NCBI RefSeq assembly: GCF_023375815.1
Contig: NZ_CP067412.1
Location: forward strand, 1,612,001-1,676,000
Direction of reading: 5' to 3'
DNA: 64,000 nucleotides
Source: Pseudomonas sp. HS6
GTDB lineage: Bacteria; Pseudomonadota; Gammaproteobacteria; Pseudomonadales; Pseudomonadaceae
The position numbers and the translations under genes were made by a program. Positions 52,446-61,739 of the stretch are shown piece after piece. How positions within the stretch are numbered: the first letter of the stretch is position 1; each line of letters starts with the position of its first letter. Below the pieces are notes generated by a model. It ran no database searches and had not been told where the DNA came from. It saw nothing but the letters and a program-made list of their open reading frames with translations.

Positions 52446-52535
52446 TGTGGGAGCGGGCTTGCCCGCGAAGAGGCCAGGTCAGCCAACATCCCTGTCGCTT
52501 GACACGACGCATTCGCGAGCAAGCTCACTCCCACA
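52446..52535. repeat. REPIN 3, inside a truncated LysR frame
   Basis: TGTGGGAGCGGGCTTGCCCG at the left and GAGCAAGCTCACTCCCACA at the right end of a 90-bp element. Its right arm is read as the last codons of the truncated LysR frame. Confidence 0.88.
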
Positions 52536-52805
52536 GGCAATCTGGCTTTCAACGGCGCGCATTGCAGGTATCAAGACTCCGGCGACTTCAATGGCCCGTG
52601 CGGTCGGGCGCACCCCTCTGCCCGTTCGCACAAACAACGGATCGCCAAGGCAAGCCCGCAGCCGAGCGAGTGAACCGCTGACAGCGGGCTGCCCAACCCT
52701 CAGCAACACCGCCGCCCTAGAAACACTGCGTTCACGGAACAACACCAGAAACGTCACCAGCAAGTTCAAATCGACGCCGCGAAAGCTTTCTTCGTTGATC
52801 GCCAT
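52479..52805 (-). pseudogene. LysR-family regulator truncated by a REPIN
   Basis: The first ~90 codons are a normal LysR winged HTH (GVDLNLLVTFLVLFRERSVS, RAAVLLRVGQPAVSGSLARL, PLFVRTGRGVRPTARA) and its linker helix begins. The frame then runs into REPIN sequence (CGSELARECVVSSDRD) and stops; the whole effector domain is missing. It lies 9 bp downstream of the ABM gene at the end of the RND operon. It may once have regulated this pump; the remaining HTH could still bind DNA if made. Confidence 0.85.
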
Positions 52806-52814
52806 GGTCCTGTC

Positions 52815-53114
52815 TCACGGGGCATTGGAGGTGAAACTGTCGGCCGCAACGCGATTGACCGTGTGGCAATCGAGCAGCCTCCCCAGATCGTTCAATGCCG
52901 GATGAGCGAAGTGCGAATGCATGGCCGCTGTCGATTCCCAATAGCCGCTGATGATCCACAAATCTTCATTTTTTGCGCTGCGCATCACGTGATAGGCGAG
53001 GCAGCCGGGTATCGCGCTCAAGGTCTTGAGCATCTGATCGATCGGCTGGCGCAGCCCGTCGGACTGGCCGCTCACCGCGAGCACTTCGATCACATTCACG
53101 ACGGCGGTTTTCAT
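52815..53114 (-). CDS. ABM-type (antibiotic biosynthesis monooxygenase) protein
   Basis: 99 residues. IEVLAVSGQSDGLRQPIDQML, PGCLAYHVMRSAKNEDLWIISGYW and FAHPALNDLGRLLD match the dimeric ferredoxin-like ABM fold, as in the quinol monooxygenase YgiN. Its start overlaps the stop of the outer-membrane channel gene (ATGA), so it is the fourth gene of the RND operon. A role in oxidising a quinol or aromatic effluent is inferred from that context. Confidence 0.82.
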   Translation of the reverse strand: MKTAVVNVIEVLAVSGQSDGLRQPIDQMLKTLSAIPGCLAYHVMRSAKNEDLWIISGYWESTAAMHSHFAHPALNDLGRLLDCHTVNRVAADSFTSNAP

Positions 53115-54610
53115 ATCGATTTCTCCCCGGCATTGCCCCAGCCACCGCCCAAAGCACGGATCAGATTGACCGTGGCCACCGCTTGCGCTCCCTGCAATTG
53201 CACAGCCGCCCGACGTGATTGCAGGGCGCTGCGTTCGGCATCGATCACTGACAGGTAAATCACGTCGCCTTCGCTGTACTGCGCCCGTGCCAGTCTTGCC
53301 GCACGCACCGATGCGTCCACGGCCTGCGCCTGGACCTGCGTCTGCCCTTCGAGGACCCGCAGATCCGCCAGGTTGTCTTCCACCTCACGGAACGCCACCA
53401 GCACTTGCTGCCGATAGTTGGCGACGTCTTCTTCGTACTCGGCGTTGGCCTTGGCCAGATTGCCTTTGCGCAGGCCCCCGTCGAAGATCGGCAGGTTCAG
53501 CGCCGTCCCGGCCAGGGGGCCGAGCAGGAACGTACGGCTGCTCCAGTGAAACAGGTTGCTCAGCGAACCCGATTCAAACCCGGCGGCGCCGGTCAGTGTC
53601 AGCGAAGGAAAGAACGCGGCTTTCGCCACGCCGATCCGCGCATTGGCCGCTGCCATCTCGCGTTCGGCAGCGGCGATGTCCGGGCGCCGCTCCAGCAGCG
53701 ATGAAGGCAGGCCGGCAGGAATGTGCAAGGTCACGGGGTTCAGCGGATTCGCCGCCAGAGCAAATTCCGCCGGGCTCTTGCCAAGCAGCACCGCCAGGCT
53801 GTGCTCCGAGGTTGCACGCAGACGCTGGACGGTCATCGCATCGGAGCGCGCCGTGGCCAGTTCCGCCTCGGCACGGGCCACATCAAGGTCGCTGATGTCG
53901 CCCAGCGAATAGCGCTGGCGCACCAGCTTCAGCGCCTGTTCGCGCAGTTCGACAGTCGAGGTGAAAACCTCGGCTTCGGCATCGAGCTGACGCAAGGTGA
54001 AGTAGTTCTGCGCCACGTCGGCCTGCAACGCCAACAGCACCGAACGATAGAGCGCTTCGCTACGTTGGGCTTCTGCGTCGGCGGCATCGACCGTCGAAGC
54101 CACTCGCCCGAACATGTCGACCTCATAAGAGGCGCTGGTTTGTGCCCGCCACAACGTTTGACTCGAGCCCTTGCCGCTGTCCGATTCAGATTGCGAGGCC
54201 GGAGACACCCGCTGCCGGGTCGGACCGAAACCGGCATCCACGGTCGGGAACAGTTGCGAACGCTCCGCTTGATTCAGCGCCCTCGCCTCCTTCAAGCGTG
54301 CCGCTGCGGCGACCAGATTCTGGTTGGCATCGCGGGCCTGTTGTTGCAAGTCGTTCAACGGCTGATCGCCAAACACGGTCCACCATTCGCCGCGAGCGAT
54401 CTGCTCCGAAGGCTGTGCGGTTTTCCAGGAACCAGCCTCCGCTGCCGACAGCGCAGTGCGTGGTTCCTGGGTTTTCTCTTCCTTGTAGGCTGGCGGCATC
54501 GACACATTGGGTTTGAGATAAGTCGGCGCCAGCGAGCAACCGGCGGTGGCCAGCACCGTGGCGAGCCAGACACTGCTCACCAGCAGGCGATTCAAGGCGA
54601 ATACTTTCAT
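53111..54610 (-). CDS. RND efflux outer-membrane channel (OprN/OprM family lipoprotein)
   Basis: 499 residues from MKVFALNRLLVSSVWLATVLATAGC, a lipoprotein signal ending in a TAGC box, so it is anchored to the outer membrane. LAPTYLKPNVSMPPAY, WWTVFGDQPLNDLQQQARDAN and the internal repeat (ADVAQNYFTLRQLDAEAEVF, ALLERRPDI-type SSLLERRPDIAAAEREMAAAN) are typical of TolC-like channels of the NodT group. It completes the tripartite pump with the two upstream genes, 10 bp after the RND gene. Confidence 0.9.
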   Translation of the reverse strand: MKVFALNRLLVSSVWLATVLATAGCSLAPTYLKPNVSMPPAYKEEKTQEPRTALSAAEAGSWKTAQPSEQIARGEWWTVFGDQPLNDLQQQARDANQNLVAAAARLKEARALNQAERSQLFPTVDAGFGPTRQRVSPASQSESDSGKGSSQTLWRAQTSASYEVDMFGRVASTVDAADAEAQRSEALYRSVLLALQADVAQNYFTLRQLDAEAEVFTSTVELREQALKLVRQRYSLGDISDLDVARAEAELATARSDAMTVQRLRATSEHSLAVLLGKSPAEFALAANPLNPVTLHIPAGLPSSLLERRPDIAAAEREMAAANARIGVAKAAFFPSLTLTGAAGFESGSLSNLFHWSSRTFLLGPLAGTALNLPIFDGGLRKGNLAKANAEYEEDVANYRQQVLVAFREVEDNLADLRVLEGQTQVQAQAVDASVRAARLARAQYSEGDVIYLSVIDAERSALQSRRAAVQLQGAQAVATVNLIRALGGGWGNAGEKSI

Positions 54611-54620
54611 GTCGTTCTCC

Positions 54621-57600
54621 TTATTTTTCGAACGCCGCTTCTGGCGCGCGAACCGAAGGCTGAGTGCTAGAGAAAACGCTGTAGTCATGAGCCGTCAGGT
54701 CCGCACCCAAGTGCGGATGCCTGCCGTGTTTGTCCACCAGATGCTCGACACCCGAAAGCTTGCGCAGCAGCACGTAGAACACCGGGGTCAACATCAGGCC
54801 GAACAGGGTCACGCCGAGCATGCCGAAGAACACCGCGATCCCCATGGCCTGGCGCATCTCGGCACCGGCACCGGTGGAGAACACCAGCGGCACAACACCC
54901 ATGATGAAAGCGATCGAGGTCATCAGGATCGGCCGCAGACGCAGACGGCTGGCTTCGATGGCGGCTTGCACGATGGTGCGGCCCTGCATCTCCAGCTCCC
55001 GAGCGAACTCTACGATCAGGATCGCGTTCTTCGCCGACAGCCCCACCAGCACCATCAAACCGATCTGGGTGAAGATGTTGTTGTCGCCATGGGTCAGCCA
55101 CACGCCGACCAGCGCTGAAAGAATGCTCATCGGCACAATCAGGATGATCGCCAGCGGCAAGGTCAGGCTCTCGTACAACGCCGCCAGCACCAGGAACACC
55201 AGCAGCACACTGATCGGGAACACCCAGAGTGCAGAGTTGCCGGCCAGCACCTGCTGATAGGTCAGGTCGGTCCACTCGTACTTGATGCCACGCGGGAACA
55301 CTTCTTTGGCAATGCGATCGACCGCGGCTTGCGCCTGGCCAGACGAATAGCCCGGTGCCGGCCCGCCGTTGATGTCGGCAGCGGTGTAGCCGTTGTAGCG
55401 CACGACCATTTCCGGGCCGTAGGTGGTGGTGACTTTGATCAGAGACGACAGCGGCACCATCTCGCCCTTGTCGTTGCGGGTTTTCAGCACGCCGATGTTT
55501 TCAGCGGTGGCACGGAACGGCGCATCCGCTTGCGCACGGACCTGATACACGCGACCAAAAGCATTGAAGTCGTTGACGTACATCGAGCCCAGGTAGATCT
55601 GCAGGGTGTCGAACACATCCGTCACCGATACACCGAGTTGCTTGGCTTTGACCCGATCCAGCTCGACGTTGAGTTGCGGCATGTTGATCTGGAAGGTCGA
55701 GAATGCCGGGCCAAGTTCAGGTGCTTTCGCAGCGGCGGCCATGAAGTCTTGAGTCGCCTTGTTCAGCGCCTCATAGCCCAGAGCGCCACGGTCTTCGATC
55801 ATCAACTTGAAGCCGCCGACGGTGCCCAGGCCCGCAACCGGCGGTGGCGGGAATACCGCAATCGCAGCTTGCTTGATCCCGGCATACTGGGCATTCAACT
55901 GCGCAACGATGGCCGAGGCGGATTGCTCTTTGGAACGATATTTCGACGGTTCAAGTACCGGAAACACCAGCGCACTGCTCGGCGAGTTGGCCAGGCTGAC
56001 CGACAAACCGGGGAACTGCGGCAGGTTCTTGACCCCGGGAATTGCCAGCGCGATATCGCCCATTTCACGCACGACTTTTTCCGTACGATCGAGCGTCGCG
56101 CCGCTTGGCAATTGCGCGATGGCGACCACGTAGTCCTTGTCCTGTGCCGGCACAAAACCACCGGGCACGATCTGCCCCATCCACACCGCACCGCCCAGCA
56201 GGAGGCTGTAGATCACCAGCATCACGGCCTTGCGACCGACCACCCGGCGAACACCGTGGCCATAATTTTCCGAGCCGCGATTGAAGACCCGATTGAAAAC
56301 CGCAAAGAAACGCCCGAACAATTTATCCATGATCCGCGTCAGGCGATCTTTCGGTTCGTCATGCCCTTTGAGCAGGATGGCCGACAGCGCTGGCGACAGG
56401 GTCAACGAGTTGAATGCCGAGATCACCGTCGAGATCGCAATGGTCATCGCGAACTGCTGATAGAACTGCCCGGTCAGGCCGGACATGAACGCCAGCGGGA
56501 CGAACACCGCCACCAGCGTCAGGGCAATCGCAATGATCGGCCCGCTGACTTCCTGCATGGCTTTGTAGGTGGCGTCTCGCGGTGACAGACCGGCGGCAAT
56601 GTTGCGCTCGACGTTCTCCACCACCACGATCGCATCGTCCACGACGATGCCGATGGCCAGCACCATGCCGAACAACGACAAGGCATTGATGGTGTAACCA
56701 AAGCCCAGCAGCAGCGCGAAAGTGCCGATGATCGAGACCGGCACCGCCAGCAACGGAATCAGCGAAGCGCGCCAGGTTTGCAGGAACACGATCACCACCA
56801 GCACCACCAGCGCGATGGCTTCAAGCAGGGTCTGGATCACCGCATGAATGCTGTCACGCACAAACTGGGTCGGGTCGTACTTGATGCCGTAATCGACACC
56901 GTCAGGCATGTCCTGCTTGATCTCTTCCATGACCTTGCGCACGTCATCGGAGATCTGCAGCGAGTTCGCACCCGGTTGCTGGAAGATGATCATTTGCACA
57001 GCCGGCTTGTTGTCGAGCAGGGCGCGCAAGGTGTATTCGGAAGCGGCCATTTCAACCCGCGCCACGTCCGACAGATGCGTCACCGCCCCGGCGCTGGACT
57101 TGAGAATGATGTCGCGAAATTCCTGCTCGGTCTTCAACCGGCCCTGGGCGTTGACGCTCAACTGCATCGGCACGTCCGTCAGCATCGGCGCCCCGCCGAC
57201 GATCCCGGCGGCGACTTGCACGTTCTGCTCGCGGATGGCTTTCACCACGTCCAGCGCCGTCATGTTCAGGCGTGCGACTTTCTGCGGATCGAGCCAGATG
57301 CGCATCGAGTAATCGCCCGCGCCCCACATCACCACTTCACCAACGCCGGGAATCCGCGCGAGGCGATCCTTGACGTTGATCAGCGCGTAGTTGCGCAGGT
57401 AAGTCAGGTCGTAACGCTGGCCGGGCGACAGAATGCTCACGCCCATGGTCAGCGTCGGTGACGATTTGATGGTGGTCACACCCAGCCGCTGCACATCTTC
57501 CGGCAGCCGAGGCAGCGCCTGGGCGACGCGGTTCTGGACGAACTGCTGAGCCTTGTCCGGATCGGTGCCCAGTTTGAAGGTCACGGTCGTGGTCATCTTG

Positions 57601-57863
57601 CCGTCGCTGTTGGCCAGCGACTGCATGTAGAGCATGTCTTCGACACCGTTGATTTGTTCTTCAATCGGCGACGCGACCGTCTCGGCAATGACTTTCGGGT
57701 TGGCGCCAGGGTACTCGGCCCGCACTACCACGGACGGCGGAACCACTTCAGGGTATTCGGCGGTCGGCAGTTTGGTCAGGGCGATCAACCCGGCCAGCAC
57801 GACCACCACCGACAACACGCCGGCGAAGATCGGCCGGTCGATAAAGAATTTCGAGATATTCAT
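54621..57863 (-). CDS. RND multidrug efflux transporter (MexF/BpeF class)
   Basis: 1080 residues, full HAE1 length. The start ISKFFIDRPIFAGVLSVVVVL, then EYPEVVPPSVVVRAEYPGANP, GVGEVVMWGAGDYSMRIWLD and the TM4 acidic pair in GIVVDDAIVVVENVERN (proton relay Asp-Asp) are intact; the second half repeats the fold. The sequence resembles MexF, BpeF and CeoB more than MexB. These pumps export chloramphenicol, quinolones, trimethoprim and quorum-related quinolines. It lies 13 bp after the fusion-protein gene. Confidence 0.92.
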   Translation of the reverse strand: MNISKFFIDRPIFAGVLSVVVVLAGLIALTKLPTAEYPEVVPPSVVVRAEYPGANPKVIAETVASPIEEQINGVEDMLYMQSLANSDGKMTTTVTFKLGTDPDKAQQFVQNRVAQALPRLPEDVQRLGVTTIKSSPTLTMGVSILSPGQRYDLTYLRNYALINVKDRLARIPGVGEVVMWGAGDYSMRIWLDPQKVARLNMTALDVVKAIREQNVQVAAGIVGGAPMLTDVPMQLSVNAQGRLKTEQEFRDIILKSSAGAVTHLSDVARVEMAASEYTLRALLDNKPAVQMIIFQQPGANSLQISDDVRKVMEEIKQDMPDGVDYGIKYDPTQFVRDSIHAVIQTLLEAIALVVLVVIVFLQTWRASLIPLLAVPVSIIGTFALLLGFGYTINALSLFGMVLAIGIVVDDAIVVVENVERNIAAGLSPRDATYKAMQEVSGPIIAIALTLVAVFVPLAFMSGLTGQFYQQFAMTIAISTVISAFNSLTLSPALSAILLKGHDEPKDRLTRIMDKLFGRFFAVFNRVFNRGSENYGHGVRRVVGRKAVMLVIYSLLLGGAVWMGQIVPGGFVPAQDKDYVVAIAQLPSGATLDRTEKVVREMGDIALAIPGVKNLPQFPGLSVSLANSPSSALVFPVLEPSKYRSKEQSASAIVAQLNAQYAGIKQAAIAVFPPPPVAGLGTVGGFKLMIEDRGALGYEALNKATQDFMAAAAKAPELGPAFSTFQINMPQLNVELDRVKAKQLGVSVTDVFDTLQIYLGSMYVNDFNAFGRVYQVRAQADAPFRATAENIGVLKTRNDKGEMVPLSSLIKVTTTYGPEMVVRYNGYTAADINGGPAPGYSSGQAQAAVDRIAKEVFPRGIKYEWTDLTYQQVLAGNSALWVFPISVLLVFLVLAALYESLTLPLAIILIVPMSILSALVGVWLTHGDNNIFTQIGLMVLVGLSAKNAILIVEFARELEMQGRTIVQAAIEASRLRLRPILMTSIAFIMGVVPLVFSTGAGAEMRQAMGIAVFFGMLGVTLFGLMLTPVFYVLLRKLSGVEHLVDKHGRHPHLGADLTAHDYSVFSSTQPSVRAPEAAFEK

Positions 57864-57876
57864 GGCAATTCCCGGA

Positions 57877-59061
57877 TCAGGCCGAAGGTCTGGCAGCGCG
57901 GTTGACGCTGGCCATATCGACGGTGTTGGCGTGGACGGTGTCGTTGGGGCGTACTCGCTGCACGCCGCTGACGATCACCCGGTCACCGGCCTTGAGGCCG
58001 GATGTCACGATGCGCAGCCCTTCGTGCAGGTTGCCCAGCGTCACCTCGCGGTACTCGACGCGATCCTCGGCGCCAACCACCAGCACAAACTTGCGGGCCT
58101 GATCGGTGCCGATGGCGGAGTCGTCGACCAGTACCGTTTCAAAGGGTTTGCCGCCACCGACCTTGAGCCGTGCGTACAGGCCTGGCAGCAGCGCACCGTT
58201 GGCGTTGTCGAAGCGCGCACGAACGCGGATGGTTCCGGACTGGGTATCGAGCTGGTTATCGATCGAATCCACCGCGCCTTGGCGCGAGTAGCCCTCTTCG
58301 TCGGCCAGCCCGAGAGACACCGGGGCAGTGCCGCCGGATGCCTGATTGAGATAGCGCAGATAAGTTTGCTCATCGACATCGAACGAGGCGTAGATCGGCG
58401 AGACCGACACCAGGCGCGTCAGCAATGGTGCCGTTGCACCGGTGGAAACAACGTTGCCGACCGTCAACTCAGCGCGGGATACGCGACCGGCCACCGGCGC
58501 CTTGATTTCGGTGTACGACAGATTGACCCTGGCGGCATCCAGCGCAGCCTTGGCCACTTTCACCTGGGCAAGGGCTTCACGAGCGGCGTTCTGTTTCTCG
58601 TCGTAATCGCGTTTGGCGATGGCGTTCTCAACCACCAGACGCGCCGCCCGACCGGCATCGGTGGCGGTGTAACCGGCCCGCGATTCGGCGGCCGCCAACT
58701 GCCCGGCAGCACGGTCGACTTCAGCCAGATAGGGGCGCTGATCGAGGGTGAACAGCAAGTCACCCTTTTTCACCAGCGCGCCATCCTTGAAATGCACACC
58801 GACAATGGTGCCCGGCACCAACGGACGGATATCGACCTTGTCGACAGCCTCCAGACGACCAGAATAACTTTGCCATTCACTGATCGATTTAAAGACGACC
58901 GTGGCGACATCCACTTCAGCCTTCGGCGTCTGGGCAGTCTCGGCCGCATGGGCGCTGGACAGGGGTTCGAAACGATCACCCTGCTTGACGACGATGCCGG
59001 CCGTGCCGGCGACCAGGAGCGCACTTAACGCGACGGTAAGTCGTTTACGATTGGCGATCAT
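57877..59061 (-). CDS. RND periplasmic adaptor (MexE class)
   Basis: 394 residues from MIANRKRLTVALSALLVAGTAG, with GGAG upstream. The N-terminus is a signal anchor and there is no lipobox Cys, unlike lipid-modified MexA. The lipoyl halves (VDIRPLVPGTIVGVHFKDGALVKKG and LSYTEIKAPVAGRVSRAELTVG), a coiled-coil hairpin between them, and the barrel (GLYARLKVGG) are present. First gene of the four-gene operon. Confidence 0.9.
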   Translation of the reverse strand: MIANRKRLTVALSALLVAGTAGIVVKQGDRFEPLSSAHAAETAQTPKAEVDVATVVFKSISEWQSYSGRLEAVDKVDIRPLVPGTIVGVHFKDGALVKKGDLLFTLDQRPYLAEVDRAAGQLAAAESRAGYTATDAGRAARLVVENAIAKRDYDEKQNAAREALAQVKVAKAALDAARVNLSYTEIKAPVAGRVSRAELTVGNVVSTGATAPLLTRLVSVSPIYASFDVDEQTYLRYLNQASGGTAPVSLGLADEEGYSRQGAVDSIDNQLDTQSGTIRVRARFDNANGALLPGLYARLKVGGGKPFETVLVDDSAIGTDQARKFVLVVGAEDRVEYREVTLGNLHEGLRIVTSGLKAGDRVIVSGVQRVRPNDTVHANTVDMASVNRAARPSA

Positions 59062-59182
59062 TTCATCTCTCCTGCAACTGTTAATGATGTTCAAGACTTG
59101 GCATTCCACGGCAAACTCGGGGCGCACGGGTTCCTGCAACGAAGATCCGTCGCAACACTTCAACTAGAGAAAACCGGGCTGG

Positions 59183-59830
59183 TTAATCCATCAGTTCGGC
59201 CGACAATGCGCCGATGTATTCGTCCACGATTCCACTTTCACTCAGGGCACAGCACAGTCGGTGCACATAGTCGGCGTTGCTGCCCATCGGCCCTTGCGCC
59301 TGCTCCACCTCACCGGCGATGGTTTCGATCCGCGCATCGGTTTCGAACAACGGATGATCCGGTTCGGCGACAAACACCAGCGCATTCACTTCACCTCCCT
59401 CGGCCAACTGCACGGGGATCCATAGCGGTCGATAAGCACCGGTGGGCATCTCGCGGATCCACAGACAGAGCAGTTCGTCCGTGGCGACTTCTTGCGAAAC
59501 CTTGAAAGCCACACCCTGGGTTTCCCCGCCCGGTTGCAGCGCCAGCATTCGGCCCGGCGTATCGATAGACGCTCTGCCGGCAATCATTCGCAGGCAAAAA
59601 CTGCGATGCCAGCCGAACAACGTCGCCCGTTGCTGTTCAGCGAAGTCCAGCATCGGATTCCAGATCAGCGAGCCGTAACCAAATACCCAGATGTCACCTC
59701 GATCCGGCCGTGCCTGAAGGGTTTGCTCCATCGACTGGCGAATGCGTTCGAGCGACCACAACAGCTCGGGTGGAACATCGCTGAACTTCTGCAGGTATTC
59801 CCCTGAACAGATCACATGCTTCGTCAACAT
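59183..59830 (-). CDS. chaC: Gamma-glutamylcyclotransferase, ChaC family
   Basis: 215 residues from MLTKHVICSGEYLQKF; a frame extension to 59935 runs into the palindrome and is rejected. VFGYGSLIWNPM (YGSL at 52-55) binds the substrate, and Glu127 in LLCLWIREMPTG is the expected catalytic acid. ChaC cleaves glutathione to 5-oxoproline and Cys-Gly. It lies 121 bp upstream of the RND operon on the same strand and divergent from a glutathione transferase, which suggests a thiol/electrophile response unit. Confidence 0.88.
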   Translation of the reverse strand: MLTKHVICSGEYLQKFSDVPPELLWSLERIRQSMEQTLQARPDRGDIWVFGYGSLIWNPMLDFAEQQRATLFGWHRSFCLRMIAGRASIDTPGRMLALQPGGETQGVAFKVSQEVATDELLCLWIREMPTGAYRPLWIPVQLAEGGEVNALVFVAEPDHPLFETDARIETIAGEVEQAQGPMGSNADYVHRLCCALSESGIVDEYIGALSAELMD

Positions 59831-59916
59831 TGCCGTTGCCTCTGGGTTTGGCTTGCCGTGAAGCGAATACTGGCTGAAGCGCAAAACCGGATAAACAGCG
59901 AACGGTGCGACGGTTA

Positions 59917-59958
59917 GTCGCCCGAATGGAGACAATCAATTGTCTCCATTCGGGCGAC
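59917..59958. promoter_or_regulatory. Perfect 42-bp palindrome between chaC and GST genes
   Basis: Arms GTCGCCCGAATGGAGACAAT and ATTGTCTCCATTCGGGCGAC, 20 bp each with no mismatch, around CA. It lies 87 bp from the chaC start and 104 bp from the GST start. One arm and its flank match the 30 bases before the LysR gene at 51513 at about five positions in six. It could be an extended operator, or an inverted duplication of a LysR leader. Confidence 0.7.
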
Positions 59959-60061
59959 AGAGCATCAACTTACCGAGTATTTATCGCCCAGGCACTGACG
60001 GGCAGACTGAAATCGCCGATCCAGCTCTGGACTCCCATTTCGAACCCGTAGGTACTTCGCC

Positions 60062-60706
60062 ATGAAACTCTTTATCGCCAACCAAACCTGCTCTCAAGCC
60101 GTGCAGATCATCGCCAACGAACTGGGCCTAACCCCGGAACTGGTGCACTTCGACGTCTTTGGTCAGACCACCTCCAACGGTGAGGATTTCGCAGCCGTTA
60201 ACCCGCTGCTGTATGTACCTGCACTGATTCTCGACACAGCCTCCAACGATGTGCTGTCGGAAACCATCGTCGTCACCTCCTACCTGGCCGACCAACATCC
60301 CGAGTCTGGTCTCACACCCACCCACGGCACGCTGGAGCGGGCAAAACTCGATCAGTTGCTGACCTTCATCGCCACCGAAATCGCCCAGAAGCACATCCCG
60401 CTGATGCGCAAACTGCTGACCGAAGCAGGCGCCGAATGGACCCGCAACAAAATCGTCAACGCCTATGCGCAACTCGATGCACGCTTGGCCGACGGCCGTA
60501 CCTGGCTGACCGGCGAACAATTCACCGTGGCCGATGCCTACGTCTTCGCCACCTGGTGGAACGCCCGCTCCGGCGCGCAGATCGAACATTTGCCGCACCT
60601 GATGGCGTGGAAAGCACGAATCGATGCCCGCCCTTCCGTTCAGAAAGCCTTGCAGGAAGAAGCCGCCGTGTACGCCGAACACATGGAGCAACTGGCGCAA
60701 GCGTGA
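60062..60706 (+). CDS. Glutathione S-transferase-like protein
   Basis: 214 residues. An N-terminal thioredoxin-like domain (MKLFIANQTCSQAVQIIANE, NPLLYVPALIL, ETIVVTSYLADQHP) carries the cis-Pro and the Glu/Thr glutathione contacts. A helical C-terminal domain includes LTGEQFTVADAYVFATWWN. The sequence resembles beta-class GstA. It is divergent from chaC across the palindrome. Confidence 0.88.
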   Translation: MKLFIANQTCSQAVQIIANELGLTPELVHFDVFGQTTSNGEDFAAVNPLLYVPALILDTASNDVLSETIVVTSYLADQHPESGLTPTHGTLERAKLDQLLTFIATEIAQKHIPLMRKLLTEAGAEWTRNKIVNAYAQLDARLADGRTWLTGEQFTVADAYVFATWWNARSGAQIEHLPHLMAWKARIDARPSVQKALQEEAAVYAEHMEQLAQA

Positions 60707-60732
60707 GTTGAACGTTCCAGCTCTTGATAAAA

Positions 60733-60758
60733 AGAAACCGGGCATGTCCCGGTTTCTC
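60733..60758. terminator. Hairpin between convergent GST and SDR genes
   Basis: GAAACCGGG, CATGT, CCCGGTTTC stem, followed by only a weak T stretch. Confidence 0.6.
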
Positions 60759-60778
60759 GTTGATTGTCGTGCGACATT

Positions 60779-61609
60779 TCAATCCTTGAAATCCGTGGAC
60801 AGCGCCAGTGCATTCCACTCGGCCAGTTCCTGCGCCACCAACCGGTTCTTCGCCTCGATTCGCGCAATGGTGTCGCTGCCCAGCGCCAGCCGCTGCGGCG
60901 GGTTCGGCGCATTGACCAGCGCCAGCATGGCCTCGGCAAACTTCACCGGATCCCCCGGCTGCGCATGGTTGGCGGCTTCGGCGAAGGTGCGCATCTTGCC
61001 GACGGTTTCGTCGTAGTCCGGCAGTACCAGCGCAGTCTTGACCAGCGATTGTTCGTCGAGGAAGTCAGTGCGAAAGAAGCCCGGTTCGACCACCGTGACA
61101 TTGATGCCCAGCGGCGCCAGTTCCTGATGCAGCGCTTCGCTGATGCCCTCCACCGCAAACTTGGTGGAACCGTAGACACCCCAGCCCATATAGGCCTGAT
61201 AACCGCCAATCGATGAGATGTTGATGACCCGCCCGCTGCGCTGGGCGCGCATGTGCGGCAGCACGGCGCGAGTGACGTTGAGCAGGCCGAAGACATTGGT
61301 AGCGAACAGGCGCTCGGTTTCACTGGCGCTGGTTTCTTCCACCGCGCCCAGAACGCCGAAGCCGGCATTGTTGATCAGCACATCGATACGGCCGAAACGC
61401 TTGATGCCTTCCGCCACTGCTTGGTGGGCTTCGTCTTCGCGGGTGACGTCCAGACGCACCGCCAGCAGGTTCGGGTGCTCGCCGAGGCGATCAGTGATGT
61501 CTTGCGGATTGCGAGCGGTGGCAATCACGGCGTCGCCGGCACGCAAGGCGTGTTCTGCGATGAGAGTGCCAAAACCACGGGAAGCTCCGGTAATCAGCCA
61601 GGTACGCAT
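60779..61609 (-). CDS. Short-chain dehydrogenase/reductase
   Basis: 276 residues from MRTWLITGASRGFGTLIAEH, with AGGAGG seven bases before this ATG; the GTG two codons upstream is too close to it. The coenzyme motif TGASRGFG, the NNAGFG, the Ser of NISSIGGY and the YxxxK (YGSTKF) are all present. Asn and Asp positions favour NADP. It is divergent from a LysR regulator 130 bp away. The substrate is unknown. Confidence 0.9.
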   Translation of the reverse strand: MRTWLITGASRGFGTLIAEHALRAGDAVIATARNPQDITDRLGEHPNLLAVRLDVTREDEAHQAVAEGIKRFGRIDVLINNAGFGVLGAVEETSASETERLFATNVFGLLNVTRAVLPHMRAQRSGRVINISSIGGYQAYMGWGVYGSTKFAVEGISEALHQELAPLGINVTVVEPGFFRTDFLDEQSLVKTALVLPDYDETVGKMRTFAEAANHAQPGDPVKFAEAMLALVNAPNPPQRLALGSDTIARIEAKNRLVAQELAEWNALALSTDFKD

Positions 61610-61739
61610 AGCCACTCCTCCTGTCGGTGACCCTGGCGATAGTGCCGGGCCTTCTCGATAAGTTGATGCGACTTTAAAGCCGTGCTACTGATGTGATAAT
61701 CCCAACAAATTTACATGGCTTTATGAAAGGCGCTCATCA

